Position numbers and translations under genes: made by a program. From positions 1-5,754 of the forward strand of contig JAKAHE010000134.1 in assembly GCA_021815285.1 (NCBI GenBank): a stretch of DNA of 5,754 nucleotides, given 5' to 3'. The stretch's first letter is position 1. Each line of letters begins with the position of its first letter. The notes beneath the pieces are model-generated. The model made no database searches and had not been told where the DNA came from. It worked only from the letters and a program-made list of their open reading frames with translations. The DNA comes from Nitrospirota bacterium (GTDB lineage Bacteria > Nitrospirota > JACRHJ01). Below are positions 3,876 through 5,754 of the stretch, one piece after another.

Positions 3876-5648
3876 AAACTTTCCGGCGCGCAGATACTGA
3901 TAGAATCCCTGAAGCGTGAGGGCGTGAAATACATCTTCGGCTATCCGGGAGGAGTGGTATTAAATATCTTCGACGTCCTCTACGACGAAAAAGACCTGCA
4001 ACTCATCCTCACCCGGCACGAGCAGGGCGCGGCGCACGCGGCGGACGGCTACGCCCGCGCAAGCGGAAAGCCCGGCGTATGTCTTGTCACCTCCGGCCCC
4101 GGCGCCACAAATACCGTTACAGGCATTGCAACGGCATACATGGACTCCATACCCATGGTAATCCTGACGGGGCAGGTGCCTACAATGCTCATCGGGAACG
4201 ACGCATTCCAGGAGGCGGACATCGTCGGCATCACGAGGCCGTGTACGAAATACAATTTCCTCGTCAAGGATGTAAATGACCTGGCGAGGACCATCAAGGA
4301 GGCGTTTTATATCGCCTCCACGGGAAGACCCGGCCCGGTGCTTATCGACCTGCCTAAGGACATTACGGTAGCCAAGGCGGATTTTAAATATCCGGAGAAG
4401 GTTGAGCTCAGGAGCTACCACCCGACTTTCAAGGGGAACCTCTGGCAGATAAAGCAGGCCGCGGACGCAATATCGAAATCGAAAAAACCTGTCGTAATCG
4501 CCGGTGGAGGGGTTATCAGTTCCGGAGCGGCGGCGGAGCTTAAGGAATTCGCCGAGTCGGCCAAGCTCCCGGTTACGATGACCATGATGGGGCTTGGCGG
4601 ATTTCCGGGAGACCACAAGCTTTCGCTCGGGATGCTCGGGATGCACGGGACTTATTATGCCAACATGGCCGTGCACGAGTCGGACCTCTTGATCGCCATC
4701 GGTATGCGTTTCGACGACCGCGTTACCGGGCGTGTCGAGGATTTCGCGCCCGGCGCCAAGATAATACATATAGACATCGACCCGACATCCATCCGCAAGA
4801 ATGTGCGCGTTGATGTGCCGATTGTCGGCGACGTGAAGAACGTGCTGAAGGACCTTAACAAGACCATGCGCGACGAGGGCGAACATGTAAACCCGCACCG
4901 TAAGGTCTGGCTGGACAGGATAGAGGACTGGAAGAGCGAGCATCCGATGGACTACGAGCAGGGGGACGTGATAAAGCCGCAGTTCGTGGTTGAGAAAATT
5001 TACGAGATAACTAAAGGCGACGCCATCATCACGACGGAAGTCGGCCAGAACCAGATGTGGGCTGCGCAGTTCTTCAAATACAGGAAGCCCCGCACCTGGA
5101 TTTCCTCCGGCGGGCTTGGCACCATGGGATACGGTTTCCCGGCGGCGATAGGCGCGCAGTTCGCGTTCCCGAACAAACTGGTGTTCGACATCGCCGGCGA
5201 CGGCTCCATACAGATGAACATCCAGGAACTCTCGACTGCCGTTCTGCACAACCTTCCGGTGAAGGTGGCGATACTGAACAACTGCTTCCTTGGAATGGTG
5301 CGGCAGTGGCAGGAGCTTTTCTTCCAGAAAAGATACTCGTCCACCTGCCTCACCGGGACTCCGGATTTCGTGAAGGTGGCAGAGGCATACGGCGCGGTTG
5401 GCCTGAGGGCGCAGAAGCCTGCCGACGTGGAAGGCGTCATACGCGAGGCGATAAAGGTAAAGAGGCCGACTTTCATGGACTTCGTATGCGACCAGATGGA
5501 GAAGGTCTATCCGATGGTGCCTGCCGGGGCGGCCATAAACGAAATGCTGTTCCGGCCACCGGACTGTCCGCCCGGCGAGAAGCTGATATGCAAGACCGTG
5601 AAACAGGAACTGAAATGCAGGTGCGTCCGCGCAAAGAGGGGGATGTGA
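3873..5648 (+). CDS. ilvB: Acetohydroxyacid (acetolactate) synthase large subunit IlvB
   Basis: IlvB is the catalytic subunit of the first common enzyme of branched-chain amino acid synthesis. With thiamine diphosphate, Mg and FAD it joins two pyruvates to acetolactate, or pyruvate and 2-ketobutyrate to acetohydroxybutyrate. The 591-residue protein shows YIFGYPGG (20-27), the catalytic Glu50 in RHEQGAAHAADGYAR, SGPGATNTVTG, a central FAD-binding domain (about 190-335) with IAIGMRFDDRVTGR, and a C-terminal domain with EVGQNQMWAAQFF, GLGTMGYG and the cofactor motif GDGSIQMN (442-449) ending in Asn469-Asn470. The start is TTG, chosen for the strong GGAGGT six bases upstream and the family-like MKLSGAQ beginning. 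After the usual ending YPMVPAGAAINEM (to about 558) there is a further tail of about 33 residues with cysteines at 565, 573, 582 and 584, which is unusual. ilvN begins two bases after the stop, so the two are translated together. Confidence 0.97.
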   Translation: MKLSGAQILIESLKREGVKYIFGYPGGVVLNIFDVLYDEKDLQLILTRHEQGAAHAADGYARASGKPGVCLVTSGPGATNTVTGIATAYMDSIPMVILTGQVPTMLIGNDAFQEADIVGITRPCTKYNFLVKDVNDLARTIKEAFYIASTGRPGPVLIDLPKDITVAKADFKYPEKVELRSYHPTFKGNLWQIKQAADAISKSKKPVVIAGGGVISSGAAAELKEFAESAKLPVTMTMMGLGGFPGDHKLSLGMLGMHGTYYANMAVHESDLLIAIGMRFDDRVTGRVEDFAPGAKIIHIDIDPTSIRKNVRVDVPIVGDVKNVLKDLNKTMRDEGEHVNPHRKVWLDRIEDWKSEHPMDYEQGDVIKPQFVVEKIYEITKGDAIITTEVGQNQMWAAQFFKYRKPRTWISSGGLGTMGYGFPAAIGAQFAFPNKLVFDIAGDGSIQMNIQELSTAVLHNLPVKVAILNNCFLGMVRQWQELFFQKRYSSTCLTGTPDFVKVAEAYGAVGLRAQKPADVEGVIREAIKVKRPTFMDFVCDQMEKVYPMVPAGAAINEMLFRPPDCPPGEKLICKTVKQELKCRCVRAKRGM

Positions 5649-5649
5649 C

Positions 5650-5754
5650 ATGCGCCATATAATCTCCGTGATGGTGGAAAACAAGTTCGGCGTTCTCTCC
5701 CGCGTGTCAGGGCTATTCTCCGGGCGCGGGTATAATATCGAGTCAATCTAGATC
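5650..5754 (+). CDS. ilvN: Acetohydroxyacid synthase small subunit IlvN, 5' fragment
   Basis: IlvN is the regulatory subunit that activates IlvB and confers feedback inhibition by valine through ACT domains. Only the first 33 residues are present. They start MRHIISVMVENKFGVLSRV and continue through GLFSGRGYNIESI, the first half of an ACT domain, and match the family residue for residue in its conserved core. AGAGGGGG (5635-5642) is the ribosome binding site, and the ATG lies one base after the ilvB stop codon (5646-5648). An in-frame TAG (5749-5751) then appears where families read ES-I/L-S-V. It overlaps the last five bases of the window, AGATC, which equal the start of the Illumina adapter. 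I take the stop as an assembly artefact and the gene as simply cut by the contig end. A true nonsense mutation is the alternative. Confidence 0.9.

Noticed and set aside
5057..5662. Plus-strand frame of 201 residues inside ilvB in another frame
   Set aside because: Its composition is what a shifted reading of ilvB gives (many Arg, Gly and His), and the ilvB frame is unambiguous across the same bases.
3960..5684. Very long open frame on the minus strand opposite ilvB (574 residues)
   Set aside because: It mirrors the codon pattern of the clearly real ilvB, is rich in His, Arg and Val without family motifs, and has no promoter or ribosome binding site I can see. The long antisense frame follows from the biased third codon positions of ilvB.

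Overview
The window reads as an ordinary chromosomal segment of a bacterium with about 55% GC, probably an assembled metagenomic contig. It cuts a gene at each end, and the last five bases look like sequencing-adapter residue. Heavy use of AGG (Arg) and ATA (Ile) codons, a short 'archaeal/Bacillus-like' IlvD and common intergenic repeat types fit an environmental Nitrospirota- or Desulfobacterota-like lineage. That placement is an impression from composition, not a demonstrated assignment.

Layout. (1) Bases 1-222 hold the last 29 codons of an open frame that resembles the C-terminus of an IS200/IS605-type transposase, two tight hairpins, a fragment of a widespread dispersed repeat and a rho-independent terminator reading rightward. 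(2) A complete tRNA-Cys(GCA) lies on the minus strand at 223-296, with its own promoter to its right. (3) A near-consensus sigma-70 promoter at 404-432 opens a rightward unit. It encodes a membrane-anchored TPR protein, a RimI-type N-terminal acetyltransferase and a small DUF465/YdcH-like coiled-coil protein, and it ends at a strong terminator (1997-2028). (4) A second promoter (about 2034-2063) opens the branched-chain amino acid operon: ilvD, ilvB and the start of ilvN. A repeat-bearing spacer of 118 bases lies between ilvD and ilvB.

How the genes work together. IlvB with IlvN (acetohydroxyacid synthase) makes acetolactate or acetohydroxybutyrate. A reductoisomerase (IlvC), which typically follows ilvN and is not in this window, reduces and isomerises these. 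IlvD then dehydrates the resulting dihydroxyacids to the 2-keto acid precursors of valine, leucine and isoleucine. RimI acetylates protein N-termini, classically ribosomal protein S18. The TPR and DUF465 proteins have no role I can assign.

I found no convincing novel system. Points worth a second look are the inverted-repeat-bounded spacer between ilvD and ilvB, a cysteine-bearing tail on IlvB, a lysine in the acetyl-CoA loop of RimI, the transposase-like tail with hairpins at the left edge, and the probable adapter artefact that falsely truncates ilvN.
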